The notes: generated by a model not told the origin, from the letters alone. A stretch of 64,000 nt of DNA from JAVJSD01 sp040219575 (GCA_040219575.1 JAVJSD010000142.1:60046-124045); one strand, 5' to 3'; numbered from the stretch's first letter, positions 26,150 through 35,808 are shown. Made by a program: numbers and translations.

Positions 26150-27547
26150 GTGACTGAATCGCTCGACAACGCGTCGGGAACCCTGCGGCCGATGCTGCGT
26201 CTGGCGCTGCCGGTGCTGTTGCAGCAGACGCTGAACCTGTCGGTCAGCTTCACCGACTGGTGGCTGACGGGCAACTACCTGATCGAGCCCGACTACAAGG
26301 CCGCCATGGGGCTGATGGCGTACGTGATGTGGTTGCTGCCGAATCTGTTCGCGGCGGTGGCCATCGGCGCGACGGCGCTGGTGGCGCGGCATATCGGCGC
26401 TCGGCAGCGGCGCGTGGCGCGGCACGTCGCCAATCAATCGCTGTTGGCGGGGATTGTGATGGCGGTGCTGGCCACTTGCGTCGCCGTGTTTTGCGCGGGT
26501 CCCTTCGTCCACGTGATGCAACTGCCGGAGGCGCCGGCGCGGCTGGCGCAACAGTACTTGCTGATCCTGATTCCGGCGATTCCCGCCATCATGATCGAGG
26601 AGGTCGGCATCGCCTCGCTGCACGGGGCGGGCGACACGGTCAGCGGCCTGGGGGCGAAGGTGGTGGTGAACCTCGTCAACATCGTCGTCAGCACCACGCT
26701 GGTGACGGGGCTCGCGCGGTTCACGCCGTTGGGTTGGTCGGGACTGGCGATCGGCACGGCCAGCGGGCACTTTGTGGGAGCGCTGATCGTCGCGGCGCTG
26801 CTGGTGCGCGGACGCGCCGGCCTGCGCTGGCGGCTGCGCGACATGCGGCCGGATATGCACTTGATCCGTCGCTTGTTCCGCATCGGCGTGCCCGGCGGGA
26901 TCGACGTCGCGGCCATCCTCACTTGCCACTTCATCTTCGCGGCGATCGTCAACAGCCTGGGGACGCTGGCGGCCGCCGCCCACGGGCTGGGCGTGCAGAT
27001 CGAGGCCCTGGCCTACCTTCCCGGCTCGGCCTTTCAAGTCGCCGCCGCCACAATGGCCGGCCAGTACCTGGGCGCCCGCGACGCGCCCCGCGCCATGCGC
27101 AGCGTGCACGCGGCGCTATTGATCGGCGGCGGGTTGATGAGCGGCGCGGGCCTGCTGTTCTTTTTCGGCGGCGGACCGATCACGGGCGTCTTCACTCACG
27201 ACAGCGACCCCGCAACGCGCGACCTGACGATTCGCCTGCTGCGGATCGTCGCGGTCTCCGAACCGTTTCTGGCGGCCACCATGATCCTCACCGGCGCCCT
27301 GCGGGGAGCGGGCGACACCCGCTGGCCGCTGTTGTTCACGCTCGTTGGTTTCCTGGGCGTGCGAATCCCCGCCGCCCTGGTCCTCTCGCTCGACGTGGTG
27401 CACTTGCCGCTGCTGGAGGTGGTGCTGCCGGGATACGGCCTGGGAGTGATCGGCGCCTGGTACGCGATGGTGGCCGACATCGTCGTCCGCAGCGTGTTGG
27501 TCTCCGCCCGCTTCTGGCATGGCGGCTGGATGCGAACCGAAGTCTAG
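26150..27547 (+). CDS. MATE family multidrug/toxin exporter
   Basis: A 465-residue protein with twelve membrane segments in two homologous halves. It shows MATE features: LALPVLLQQTLNLS at the start, GATALVARHIGARQRR in the first half, and the equivalent AAATMAGQYLGARDAPRA in the second, plus TGALRGAGDTRWPLL. Members swap Na+ or H+ for organic cations. The start is GTG. The gene follows a long inverted repeat and stands alone, so the substrate is unknown. Confidence 0.88.
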   Translation: MTESLDNASGTLRPMLRLALPVLLQQTLNLSVSFTDWWLTGNYLIEPDYKAAMGLMAYVMWLLPNLFAAVAIGATALVARHIGARQRRVARHVANQSLLAGIVMAVLATCVAVFCAGPFVHVMQLPEAPARLAQQYLLILIPAIPAIMIEEVGIASLHGAGDTVSGLGAKVVVNLVNIVVSTTLVTGLARFTPLGWSGLAIGTASGHFVGALIVAALLVRGRAGLRWRLRDMRPDMHLIRRLFRIGVPGGIDVAAILTCHFIFAAIVNSLGTLAAAAHGLGVQIEALAYLPGSAFQVAAATMAGQYLGARDAPRAMRSVHAALLIGGGLMSGAGLLFFFGGGPITGVFTHDSDPATRDLTIRLLRIVAVSEPFLAATMILTGALRGAGDTRWPLLFTLVGFLGVRIPAALVLSLDVVHLPLLEVVLPGYGLGVIGAWYAMVADIVVRSVLVSARFWHGGWMRTEV

Positions 27548-27618
27548 CGAGTTCGCGCGCTCCCCGAATCGCAGGCATTGCTAGGGGGCGCCAACAGAGG
27601 GCGATCTGTCCGGAATAT

Positions 27619-27731
27619 GTAGCATGGCCGCCCCCGGCCGTGAATCAGCGTTCCTTCTCGAGGCACTTGATCTTCCAAGCTACCGCAGCCTCCGCGATGT
27701 CGCGAAACACGGGCCGAGGGGCCCATGCTAC
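27619..27731. repeat. Intergenic inverted repeat, GTAGCATGGCCGCC family (copy 1)
   Basis: The left arm GTAGCATGGCCGCCCCCGGC begins at 27619 and the right arm, ending GGGGCCCATGCTAC at 27731, is its imperfect complement. The same left arm is found at 45718 with a nearly perfect mate at 45877. The elements are about 113 and 160 bp long and have unrelated interiors. They have no coding capacity. Confidence 0.8.
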
Positions 27732-27764
27732 GCAATGTTGTGCTCAGCTCGCGACCGGGTGTAT

Positions 27765-27793
27765 TTGCAGCGGGACGCCGGCTTGCGTACGAT
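27765..27793 (+). promoter_or_regulatory. Possible promoter of the heavy-metal RND cluster
   Basis: TTGCAG (27765-27770), a 17-base spacer and TACGAT (27788-27793). The start of transcription would lie near 27800, about 34 nt ahead of the small Cys-containing gene at 27834. The box matches are moderate. Confidence 0.4.
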
Positions 27794-27833
27794 ATTAGGT
27801 AACCTTCCTCGGGACTAATTCCTGGACGGCGCC

Positions 27834-28214
27834 ATGTTCGCCCGTAAATCGTTCGCCCGTAAATCGCTGCCCTACTTGATGATGCTGACGGTCCTCGCGG
27901 CCTATGGGCATTGCATGGTCGCGCATGGCTCCGCGGTGCAGAGGCAACTGGCCGATTCCCAGGGAGAGTCGTCGACGACGCAGGATGAATCGTCCTGCGA
28001 GAACGAATCGGCCTGCATCTGCAAGGGCGTGGTTCTCACCCCCCAGACCGAACTTCCCTGCGACGACTTGGTGCAACTGCTGTCGATCGAGATGACGGTC
28101 GCCTCCAGCTTGGAGTCGACGGTCGTCGAATCGACGGACGGCCGTTCTTCGGCGACGACACCTCCTCTCGACGGCGCAGCTGCGCGCGCACGTCTAAACG
28201 TGCTGCGGCTGTAA
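27834..28214 (+). CDS. Small exported Cys-containing protein at the head of the RND cluster
   Basis: A 126-residue protein with a basic N-terminus and a hydrophobic segment (PYLMMLTVLAAYGHCMVAHG), probably a signal peptide or anchor. The middle part holds DESSCENESACICKG, three closely spaced Cys in an acidic context, and later a further Cys in LPCDDLV. It precedes the adaptor gene by 86 bp in the same direction. A metal-binding or metal-sensing accessory role for the efflux pump is plausible from place and Cys content, but I do not recognise the family. Confidence 0.65.
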   Translation: MFARKSFARKSLPYLMMLTVLAAYGHCMVAHGSAVQRQLADSQGESSTTQDESSCENESACICKGVVLTPQTELPCDDLVQLLSIEMTVASSLESTVVESTDGRSSATTPPLDGAAARARLNVLRL

Positions 28215-28300
28215 AGCCCTCTCGCGTTCGCTTTGCACTGGCCCGGCGACAACTGCGCCGGCCCAGCATTTCTCTCTGAACGCTTTTACGGAGTCGCATC

Positions 28301-29782
28301 ATGTCGCCGGAGATTTACGCGCGCTGGGCCCCCAAGCTTGGCGACGCGGTGAAGCACGTAGGGGCCGCGATCTTTGTGGTCGCGCTGTTGATTGTCGGTT
28401 TCTGGGGCGGACACTTTCTCACCTCGGGAGACACGCACGAGTCGTCCGCCGACGGCCCGCCCGAAGAGCCGCCGCCGTTGGCGTCGCTGGTGACGCTGAC
28501 GCCGGAAAAGATGGCCAGCGCCGATATCGCCGCCAGCCCGGTCGAAGAGCGCGAGGTGAACGCCGCCAAGACCGTGGCGGCCACCATCGAGTACGACGCG
28601 TCGCGATTCGTCTCGCTGCGTGCCCCCGTCGGCGCCGTCATCGACACGCTGTCGGTCAAGCCTGGGCAAGTCGTCTCCGAGGGCGACCTGTTGGCCACGC
28701 TTTCCTCCTCGGAGATCGCCCTGGCGCGTTCCGAAATCCGCGAGGCCCAGTCGCAAACGCGGCTGGCGCAGATCGAATACGACTGGCGGCGCAGCACGCA
28801 CGACAACCTCACCGCTTTGTTGAACACGCTGCAGCGGCGTCCGAGCGTGGCCGAGATCGAGGACCAGTTCGACCAGGCCTCGTTGGGCGCGTACCGCGAT
28901 CAGTTGTTAACAACCTACTCGCAATTCCAACTGGCCACCAGCGTCGCCGACCGCATCAAGCCGCTCGACGAGAAAGGACTTGTACCGGGCCGCATGGCCG
29001 AGCAGCGCACCAGCGAGCGCGATGTCGCCGCCACTTCGTTCAAAACGGCATGCGAACAGTCTCGCTTCGAAAGCAAACGCGAGTTGGCCCGCGCCGAGGC
29101 GCAGCTCGACGTCGCGCAGCGGCAACTGGAGGTCAACGAGGAACGATTGCGATTGTTGTTGGGGCCGTTCGCCGACGGCGTCCCTGGCGACAGCGCCAGC
29201 CAGTTCCAGGTCCGGGCGCCGCTGGCCGGCCGCATCGAGTCGCTCGCCGTCGCGCCCAGCGCCCGCGTCGCGCAGGGAGAACCTTTGCTGGTGTTGGCCG
29301 ACACCTCGCGGCTGTGGGTCTCGGCGCTGCTGCATCAGCACGACTGGGATGCGCTGCGGCTCGATCCGCAACCGACGGTCCGCGTCAGCGTCCCCGCGAT
29401 GCCCGGCGAGCAGTTCGAGGCCCGGGTCAGCTTCGTGGGTGCGGAGGTCTCGGCCGCCACGCGGGCCTTGCCGCTGGTGGCGGAGTTCGACAACGCCGCC
29501 GGTCGCCTTCGCCCCGGCATGTTCGCCTGGGTGGCGCTGCCGATGGAGTCGCCGCGGCGGAGTCTGACGGTCTCTCCCGCGTCGATTCAACGGCACGAGT
29601 CGCAGCCGTTCGTGTTCCTCCAGGAGTCGGCCGACACGTTTCGCCGCGTGGACGTGAAAACCGGTCTGGAAACGGCCGAGTATGTGGAAATCCTTGACGG
29701 GTTGAAGGTGGGCGACAAGGTCGTCGATCGCGGCGCGTTCTTCCTCAAGTCGGAATTGCTGCTGGAGCAGGAAGAAGAATAG
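28301..29782 (+). CDS. RND efflux periplasmic adaptor (CusB/CzcB-like)
   Basis: A 493-residue membrane-fusion protein. An N-terminal anchor (AAIFVVALLIVGFWGGHF, about residues 25-42) is followed by a lipoyl/barrel region (FVSLRAPVGAVIDTLSVKPGQVVSEGDLLATL), a long helical hairpin (about residues 140-290), a second half-lipoyl part (VRAPLAGRIESLAVAPSARV) and a C-terminal beta domain (TGLETAEYVEILDGLKVGDKVV). This is the CusB/CzcB type that links an inner-membrane pump to an outer-membrane channel and delivers metal. The pump gene follows 63 bp downstream; no outer-membrane factor gene is adjacent. Confidence 0.87.
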   Translation: MSPEIYARWAPKLGDAVKHVGAAIFVVALLIVGFWGGHFLTSGDTHESSADGPPEEPPPLASLVTLTPEKMASADIAASPVEEREVNAAKTVAATIEYDASRFVSLRAPVGAVIDTLSVKPGQVVSEGDLLATLSSSEIALARSEIREAQSQTRLAQIEYDWRRSTHDNLTALLNTLQRRPSVAEIEDQFDQASLGAYRDQLLTTYSQFQLATSVADRIKPLDEKGLVPGRMAEQRTSERDVAATSFKTACEQSRFESKRELARAEAQLDVAQRQLEVNEERLRLLLGPFADGVPGDSASQFQVRAPLAGRIESLAVAPSARVAQGEPLLVLADTSRLWVSALLHQHDWDALRLDPQPTVRVSVPAMPGEQFEARVSFVGAEVSAATRALPLVAEFDNAAGRLRPGMFAWVALPMESPRRSLTVSPASIQRHESQPFVFLQESADTFRRVDVKTGLETAEYVEILDGLKVGDKVVDRGAFFLKSELLLEQEEE

Positions 29783-29845
29783 CCGCCGCTTACGCCACCA
29801 CGTTTGGATCGCCCGCCCGACGCCTTCCCCCATGAGTGAACCGCG

Positions 29846-32800
29846 ATGTTGTCGAAACTGATTGAAGTCTGCCTCAACAACCGCCTGCTGGTGATCGTCG
29901 GCGTGGCGCTGGTGGCCGTGTTCGGTGTGTACAACGCGCTGAACATTCCGATCGACGCCGTGCCCGACATGACCAACGTGCAGGTGCAGGTGATCACCGA
30001 AGCCGGTTCGCTGTCGCCCCTGGAGGTCGAGCAGTACGTCACTTACCCGGTCGAAGCCACCATGGGCGGCCTGCCCGACACCGAGGAGGTCCGCAGCGTT
30101 TCGAAGCTGGGACTGTCGGTGGTGACCGTCGTGTTTCGCGAAGGGACCGACATCTATCACGCCCGCAACCTGGTGAAGGAGCGGCTGTCGGAGGCCAAGA
30201 CCAGCGTGGGCGACTACGGCGATCCCCAAATCGGCCCGCTGACCACGGCGCTCGGCGAGATTCTGCAGTTCGAAGTTCGCGGCCAGGGCTATTCGCCGAT
30301 GGAGCTGCGGTCGATTCTCGAGTGGCAGATCGCACCCCGCCTGCGTGAAACGGCGGGCGTGACCGAAATCAACTCGATGGGCGGCTACTATAAAAGCTAC
30401 GAAGTGCAGGTGGATCCTGACCGGTTGGTCGACTACGGGCTGACGGTCAACGACGTCATCGCCGCCCTGGAGCGGACCAACGTCAGCGCCGGCGGCGGTT
30501 ACCTCGTGCACTACGGCGAACAGCGATTCGTCCGCGGGCAGGCGTTGCTGAAGACGACGCGCGACATTGAGCAGGTCGTCGTCGAGTCGCAGGAACACGG
30601 TGTGCCCGTGTTGATCGGCGACTTGGGCAAGGTGACGATCGCCCCGGTCATCCGGCAGGGCGCCGTGACGCGCGACGGCCGCGGTGAAATCGTCACCGGC
30701 ATGGTGATGATGCAGCTCGGCGCGAACTCGCGAACCGTCGTCGAGGCCGCCAAGGAGCGTCTGCTGGAGATCGAACAGACGTTGCCGCCGGGCGTCGAAG
30801 TGGAGGTGATTTACGATCGGGCCGCACTGATCAACCGCACCTTGCACACGGTGCTCAAGAACCTGCTGGAAGGCGGCACGTTGGTGATCGTGGTGCTGTT
30901 CTTGATGCTGGGCAACTTCCGAGCCGGCGTGATCGTGGCGCTGGCGATTCCGCTGTCGATGATGTTCGCCTCGAACATGATGGCTTTCGTCGGCATCAGC
31001 GCCAGCCTGATGAGTCTGGGGGCGATCGACTTCGGGCTGATCGTCGACAGCTCGGTGATCATGGTCGAGAACTGCATGCGGCGGCTGTCGCACGAGGGCG
31101 GCCGGAAATCGCATCTGGCGATCATTCGCGACGCGGCCATCGAAGTCCGCAAGCCGACGATGTTCGGCGAATTGATCATCGCCGTGGTCTACCTGCCGAT
31201 CTTGTTCCTCGAAGGCACCGAGGGAAAGCTGTTCCGGCCGATGGCGCTGACGGTGCTGTTCGCCCTGGCGGGTTCACTGGTGCTGTCGATGACGCTGATG
31301 CCCGTGATGGCGTACCTCGCCCTGCCGAAGCGACTCGAGGAGAAGGAAGTCTGGCTGGTCCGGCTGATCAAGTGGTTTTACCATCCGTTGGTGGCGCGGG
31401 CGGTGAAGCACCCGGTGCAGACGGTCGGGGTGGCCGTGGCGCTGGCGGTGGCCTGCATCCCGGTGGCGGCCAGGATGGGGGCGGAGTTCATGCCGCGGCT
31501 GGACGAGGGCGACATGCTGGTCGAGGCGGTGCGGCTTCCCAGCGCTTCGCTGGAGGACTCGGTGGCGATGTCGACCGCGATCGAGAACATCCTGCGGAAG
31601 TTCCCGGAAGTGAAGACTGTGTTCTGCAAGACCGGTCGGCCGGAGATCGCCAACGACGTGATGGGCGTGCACCAGACCGACGTGTGGGTGATGCTCCATC
31701 CGCCGGAGTCGTGGCCGGTCCACAAGACGCGCGACGAATTGATCGAGGAGATGTCGGCGCAGTTGACCGAGCGGGTGCCGGGCGTGGCCTTCGGCTTCAC
31801 GCAGCCGATTGAAATGCGCGTCGATGAACTCGTGGCCGGCGTGAAGGCCGACGTGGCGGTGTTGCTGTACGGCGACGACATCGACGTGCTCGGCCGCAAG
31901 GGGAAGGAGATCGAACGCGTGCTCAAGAACGTGCCCGGCGCCGTCGATGTGAAGGCCGACTACCAGGCCAACATTCCCACGCTGACCATCTCGGCCCGCC
32001 CCGATCAACTCGCGCGATACGGCGTCGACGCCAGCGAGTTGATGGAGGCGGTGGCCTCGGTCGGCGGTCGCGTGGTGGGACAGATCTACGAAGGACGAGC
32101 CCGCTACCCAATGACGGTCCGCCTGCCCGAAGCGGCGCGGCAGGACGCCTACCAGTTGGAGCGCGTGCCGGTCAAGCAGATCGACGGCCAGCCGATTACG
32201 CTGGGCGAACTGGCCGACATCCGTCTGGAAGAGTCGCCGCCGGGCATCGAGCACGAGTCCGGCATGCGTCGAACGTTCATCTCGGTGAACGTCCGCAACC
32301 GCGACGTGGCCAGTTTCGTGCAGGAGGCGCAGCAGCGCGTCCGCGAGCAGGTGGTGATGCCGGCCGGCTACTCGATTGAGTGGGGCGGCGACTTCCAGAA
32401 CCTGCAATCGGCCAGCCTGCGGTTGATGTTGATCACGCCGCTGGTGCTGCTGTTGATCTGGATGCTGCTGTACATGAGCTTCGGTTCGATGCGGCTGGCG
32501 GCGCTGATCTTTCTGGCCGTGCCGATGGCGGCTTGCGGGGGAATTTTGGCCCTGGCGCTGCGCGACATGCCCTTTAGCATCTCGGCCGGCGTCGGCTTCA
32601 TCGCGCTGTTCGGGGTGGCGGTGCTTAACGGCCTGGTTTGGGTCAGCGGCGCCGAGCACCTGCGGGCCGAGGGGATGACGCCCCGCATCGCCGCCTACGA
32701 GACCGCCCTGGTGCGGCTGCGGCCGGTGTTGATGACCGCCCTGGTCGCCAGTCTCGGTTTTGTGCCGATGGCGATGGCCACCACCGCCGGCGCCGAGATT

Positions 32801-32938
32801 CAGCGGCCGCTGGCCACCGTCGTGATCGGCGGGCTGATCACTTCCACGCTGCTCACCGCGCTGGTCGTTCCCGCCATCTACCCCTGGTTCGCCCCCAAGG
32901 AATCGACCGACACCGATCCCCACACCGAACTGGATTGA
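29846..32938 (+). CDS. Heavy-metal RND efflux pump (CusA/CzcA family)
   Basis: A 1030-residue inner-membrane transporter of normal length for the family, with twelve membrane helices and two large periplasmic loops. The N-terminus (LIEVCLNNRLLVIVGVALV), DAVPDMTNVQVQV, and the TM4 signature GAIDFGLIVDSSVIMVEN with its proton-relay Asp (about residue 395-400) place it in the HME branch of RND pumps. These export ions such as Cu, Ag, Co, Zn or Cd. The ion cannot be read from the sequence by eye. It is the last gene of the cluster and ends 43 bp before a convergent gene. Confidence 0.93.
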   Translation: MLSKLIEVCLNNRLLVIVGVALVAVFGVYNALNIPIDAVPDMTNVQVQVITEAGSLSPLEVEQYVTYPVEATMGGLPDTEEVRSVSKLGLSVVTVVFREGTDIYHARNLVKERLSEAKTSVGDYGDPQIGPLTTALGEILQFEVRGQGYSPMELRSILEWQIAPRLRETAGVTEINSMGGYYKSYEVQVDPDRLVDYGLTVNDVIAALERTNVSAGGGYLVHYGEQRFVRGQALLKTTRDIEQVVVESQEHGVPVLIGDLGKVTIAPVIRQGAVTRDGRGEIVTGMVMMQLGANSRTVVEAAKERLLEIEQTLPPGVEVEVIYDRAALINRTLHTVLKNLLEGGTLVIVVLFLMLGNFRAGVIVALAIPLSMMFASNMMAFVGISASLMSLGAIDFGLIVDSSVIMVENCMRRLSHEGGRKSHLAIIRDAAIEVRKPTMFGELIIAVVYLPILFLEGTEGKLFRPMALTVLFALAGSLVLSMTLMPVMAYLALPKRLEEKEVWLVRLIKWFYHPLVARAVKHPVQTVGVAVALAVACIPVAARMGAEFMPRLDEGDMLVEAVRLPSASLEDSVAMSTAIENILRKFPEVKTVFCKTGRPEIANDVMGVHQTDVWVMLHPPESWPVHKTRDELIEEMSAQLTERVPGVAFGFTQPIEMRVDELVAGVKADVAVLLYGDDIDVLGRKGKEIERVLKNVPGAVDVKADYQANIPTLTISARPDQLARYGVDASELMEAVASVGGRVVGQIYEGRARYPMTVRLPEAARQDAYQLERVPVKQIDGQPITLGELADIRLEESPPGIEHESGMRRTFISVNVRNRDVASFVQEAQQRVREQVVMPAGYSIEWGGDFQNLQSASLRLMLITPLVLLLIWMLLYMSFGSMRLAALIFLAVPMAACGGILALALRDMPFSISAGVGFIALFGVAVLNGLVWVSGAEHLRAEGMTPRIAAYETALVRLRPVLMTALVASLGFVPMAMATTAGAEIQRPLATVVIGGLITSTLLTALVVPAIYPWFAPKESTDTDPHTELD

Positions 32939-32980
32939 GCGTGACCGTCGTGCCGGAGGAAACAAGTGGGAAGCCGAGGT

Positions 32981-33670
32981 TCAGAAGCCCGAAGACGCTT
33001 CCGCCTCGTCGAGCCGCGCGAGCCCGATTTCCCGCATCTGCTGCTGTTGGAGCGTGCGGAGAATGCGGACGATGCGGCGTTCGAGCAGTTCCTTGGGCTC
33101 CAGCGGTGCGTCGCTGTTGAGACGCTCGAGCTTGTCGTTCAACGTGCGGTGCATGGCGAGCGCCTGCTTGGCGTCGTTGCGCACGTCGAGTCCGTACTGC
33201 TTGTCGAGTTCGCTCTCCAGTTCGCGCACAAGCTTGCGGGCCTCCTCGGGCGCCTGCTCGAGTTGCACCAGCGCCTGTTCGACCTGATCGTGGTTTTCGC
33301 GCAGGAAGACGCGAAACTGATCGGCGCTGAGTTGCGTTCCCTTTTCGAGTCCGTACTGGAGTTGCCGCGCCGTAACCTTCTCGAGCCATTGCCGCATCTC
33401 GGGCGCCGACTCGACGAGCTTTTCACTCGCCTGCTTGGCGATGGCCGGGGCGTTCTGCTTCAGGTCGGCCGCGATCTGTTCGCGGATGGCGGGATAACGC
33501 TTGCGGACCGTCTCCTCCACCTTGTCGGCGAGATTCTCCGGGGCGATCTCGCGCTGAACGTCGGCGTAGGTGTAGAGCGAGAAGCCGATCGTCTCGGCGA
33601 TCAGAACAATCGCCAGCACGGCCGTGAGCACCGAAGGATAGAGAAAAGCGTTTCGTTGTGAGCGGGGCAT
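32981..33670 (-). CDS. Membrane-anchored helical protein of unknown function (paralogue A)
   Basis: About 229 residues. One N-terminal membrane helix (LYPSVLTAVLAIVLIAETIGF) is followed by an almost entirely helical, charged region (YADVQREIAPENLADKVEETV, LEQAPEEARKLVRELESEL), probably coiled coil and periplasmic. I chose the ATG at 33670 with GGAAG just upstream; a TTG at 33688 would add six residues. The gene follows a related one 50 bp upstream. The two share the layout of helix anchor, Ala/Glu-rich helices, and segments like RKRYPAIREQI and KEQYPDFLREH, which suggests an old duplication. I recognise no family. Confidence 0.75.
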   Translation of the reverse strand: MPRSQRNAFLYPSVLTAVLAIVLIAETIGFSLYTYADVQREIAPENLADKVEETVRKRYPAIREQIAADLKQNAPAIAKQASEKLVESAPEMRQWLEKVTARQLQYGLEKGTQLSADQFRVFLRENHDQVEQALVQLEQAPEEARKLVRELESELDKQYGLDVRNDAKQALAMHRTLNDKLERLNSDAPLEPKELLERRIVRILRTLQQQQMREIGLARLDEAEASSGF

Positions 33671-33720
33671 GGGACGCTTCCATCGCAATGGGTTCTGGGA
33701 GTCGTGGTGGAAATGCGAGG

Positions 33721-34437
33721 TTAGTCGCCGCGGATTCGTTCCTGCGCCGTGTCGGTGAACGCCAGCACCGACCAGTCGGCCGCATAGTCGGTCAACTGCT
33801 GCTGAAGCGAAGGCTCGTCCGGCTGCGGCGGATCGAGCGGCTCGATCTGTTTCCAGACGGCGATCGTGCGTTTCGTTTCGCTGCGGAATTCGTCGAGGTA
33901 GTATCGCTCGACGAGGTTGTCGGCCAGCGTTTCGAATTCGCCGATCAAGGCGTCGATCGATTTCTTGTCGGCATGCTCGGGAAACTCCTCGGCGAGCACT
34001 TCACGATGCTCGCGAAGAAAATCGGGGTATTGCTCCTTCACCTTCTCGGACAACGTCTGCTCCACATTGGCGAGATAGAGATCGCCCTCGTCTTCGAGCG
34101 TGGAAAAGTACAGCGGGTAATCCTCCCGCGCCTGCACCGCGAGCGCCTTTCCCAACGACGGCAGCACTTCGGCCGCCAGGCCGGCGGACTCGCGCATGAT
34201 TTCGTCGGAATGCTTTTCGAGCCGCTTGCGGGCCTCGATCGCGTAGGGCGACTCGGCGACTTCTTCGCCTTTCGCGGGAGGCGCGGCGCCCGGAAGGCGG
34301 TAGTCGCGGAAGAACATGGCGTAACTCCACACCACCGCCACGACGATCGCCAGCGCCGTGAGCAAGGCGTTGCCGCCCCAGGCGAAGTACAGAAAGCGTC
34401 GTCGAGGATCATTCGGTGGGTTTTCGCCTGAGGCCAT
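33721..34437 (-). CDS. Membrane-anchored helical protein of unknown function (paralogue B)
   Basis: About 238 residues. An N-terminal polar segment (MASGENPPNDPRRR) is followed by a membrane helix (ALLTALAIVVAVVWSYAMFF) and a long helical charged region with YFSTLEDEGDLYLANVEQTL and DNLVERYYLDEFRSETKRTI. It looks like a distant paralogue of the gene that follows it and probably shares its transcript. The ATG at 34437 gives the family-like layout; an upstream start would only add an Arg-rich stretch. Function unknown; a periplasmic scaffolding or sensing role would be speculation. Confidence 0.72.
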   Translation of the reverse strand: MASGENPPNDPRRRFLYFAWGGNALLTALAIVVAVVWSYAMFFRDYRLPGAAPPAKGEEVAESPYAIEARKRLEKHSDEIMRESAGLAAEVLPSLGKALAVQAREDYPLYFSTLEDEGDLYLANVEQTLSEKVKEQYPDFLREHREVLAEEFPEHADKKSIDALIGEFETLADNLVERYYLDEFRSETKRTIAVWKQIEPLDPPQPDEPSLQQQLTDYAADWSVLAFTDTAQERIRGD

Positions 34438-34668
34438 CGCAAGGCTCGCTGTGCGTCGTGAAGGAAACCGAAACCGTCCCACTTAGTTTCACCGACAAGG
34501 CGGAACAAGACGGACGAATTGCGAGAGTGCAGGAGGCGTGCCAGGGAGCGCATTTCGCCGCTGAGACGGCGAAATCCGATAGGTTCGCCATGTTTGCCGT
34601 CCGCATCGCGACAAGTTGTCGCGCTGTGCGGCGTACCGGCTCGTATTCACTTCCTGGCCAGCCGGCCT

Positions 34669-35649
34669 CTATGCGGCGGCGGATTGCGCCAGCAGCAACC
34701 AGACCAACGCCGCTGCCGCGGAGCATCCGGTCGCGGCGACAATCGTCCTTTTCAGCGCGGTGGGAAAAGCCGTTAAGGGATCGAGGAAGGCGCCGTAGCA
34801 GAGCACGCCGCAAGCCCATAGGACCACCACCGGCGGCGGCGCCCAGGGAGTTCGTTCGGTGAGCGTGAGCGGCGACGTCAACGACGGCGAGGAGGCGAGG
34901 AAGCCCTCCAGCTGTCGGCTGATCTGCCCGGCGAGCGTGCCGTAGTAGGCGCGGTCGCCCGGCACGCGCGCGGCGCCGTCGTCGGTCAGTAGTTCGATGG
35001 CGTGTTCTCCGTCGGTGCGCCGCCAGCCGTGAATGTGATCGATCACCAGCCGCTCCGTCACCACGGCGCCCAACCAGCGGCTCCGCGTCAGCTCGCAGCG
35101 CACGCCCTCCTCGGAATGGGTGAACCGGGCCGTGTAGGAACCGGAAAGAAACGCCCCCAGCACCAACACGGCGGCGGCGGCGGAGCCGTACACGACGACC
35201 TCCATCCAGCGCCGCCGCCCGGCGGAAGCGATCGCGCGGCCAAGCGGCGAAGGCGAGTCCTTCGGCGAAGTCGGGCGAAGCAAGACCTGCACGATGGCGG
35301 CGACGCCCACCAGCGCCAACCAGCCTCCGGTCAGCGTCAGCACGAACCGCGACTCCCACTGCGTCTGCATCGCCGCCAGCCGCCAGAACGGCCAGCACGC
35401 CGCCACCAGAGCGACGCGCGCCCAGATCGCCAGCAGGTACCTCTTGCCGCCCCGATTTCTGATCGCCAGCGCCCCGCCGATGATCGCCCCCGCGGCTGCG
35501 CCGATCAGGATGTCCACGACATCCGCATGCGGCGGCCCCTCGGCGCCCCCTTCGTGCACGTTGACGATCAGATGCCCTAGAATGAGTCCCACGAGCGCCC
35601 CCTGTGCAGCGCCGGCCAGCGCGCCGGGAATCGCGAGAACTGACAACAT
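34669..35649 (-). CDS. Polytopic membrane protein of unknown function
   Basis: A 326-residue protein with about seven hydrophobic segments: two at the N-terminus (LAGAAQGALVGLILGHLIV, ILIGAAAGAIIGGALAI), several in the middle, and two at the C-terminus after a soluble stretch of about 100 residues (residues 170-275; it has ARFTHSEEGVRCELTRSRW). The Gly-zipper-like AGAIIGGALAI is notable. It lies about 230 bp upstream of the two paralogous anchored proteins, on the same strand. I do not recognise the family. Confidence 0.7.
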   Translation of the reverse strand: MLSVLAIPGALAGAAQGALVGLILGHLIVNVHEGGAEGPPHADVVDILIGAAAGAIIGGALAIRNRGGKRYLLAIWARVALVAACWPFWRLAAMQTQWESRFVLTLTGGWLALVGVAAIVQVLLRPTSPKDSPSPLGRAIASAGRRRWMEVVVYGSAAAAVLVLGAFLSGSYTARFTHSEEGVRCELTRSRWLGAVVTERLVIDHIHGWRRTDGEHAIELLTDDGAARVPGDRAYYGTLAGQISRQLEGFLASSPSLTSPLTLTERTPWAPPPVVVLWACGVLCYGAFLDPLTAFPTALKRTIVAATGCSAAAALVWLLLAQSAAA

Positions 35650-35808
35650 GCGGCACAGGACGCGGCAAAGGAAATGAAAAGCTGAGACGACGTTGCGATC
35701 TCAATCATCGTCGGCCGAACGGCTCGCTTCCACAAGCCGAGACACGCCGCCAAAAGATTCGCGCCGGCGCGCGTCAAGCGAACAATCCAGCATTGCGACA
35801 GGAAACTC

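Noticed and set aside
28907..31114. Minus-strand open frame of 735 codons
   Set aside because: It is antisense to the RND adaptor and pump genes; the translation is His/Arg/Gln-rich without motifs.
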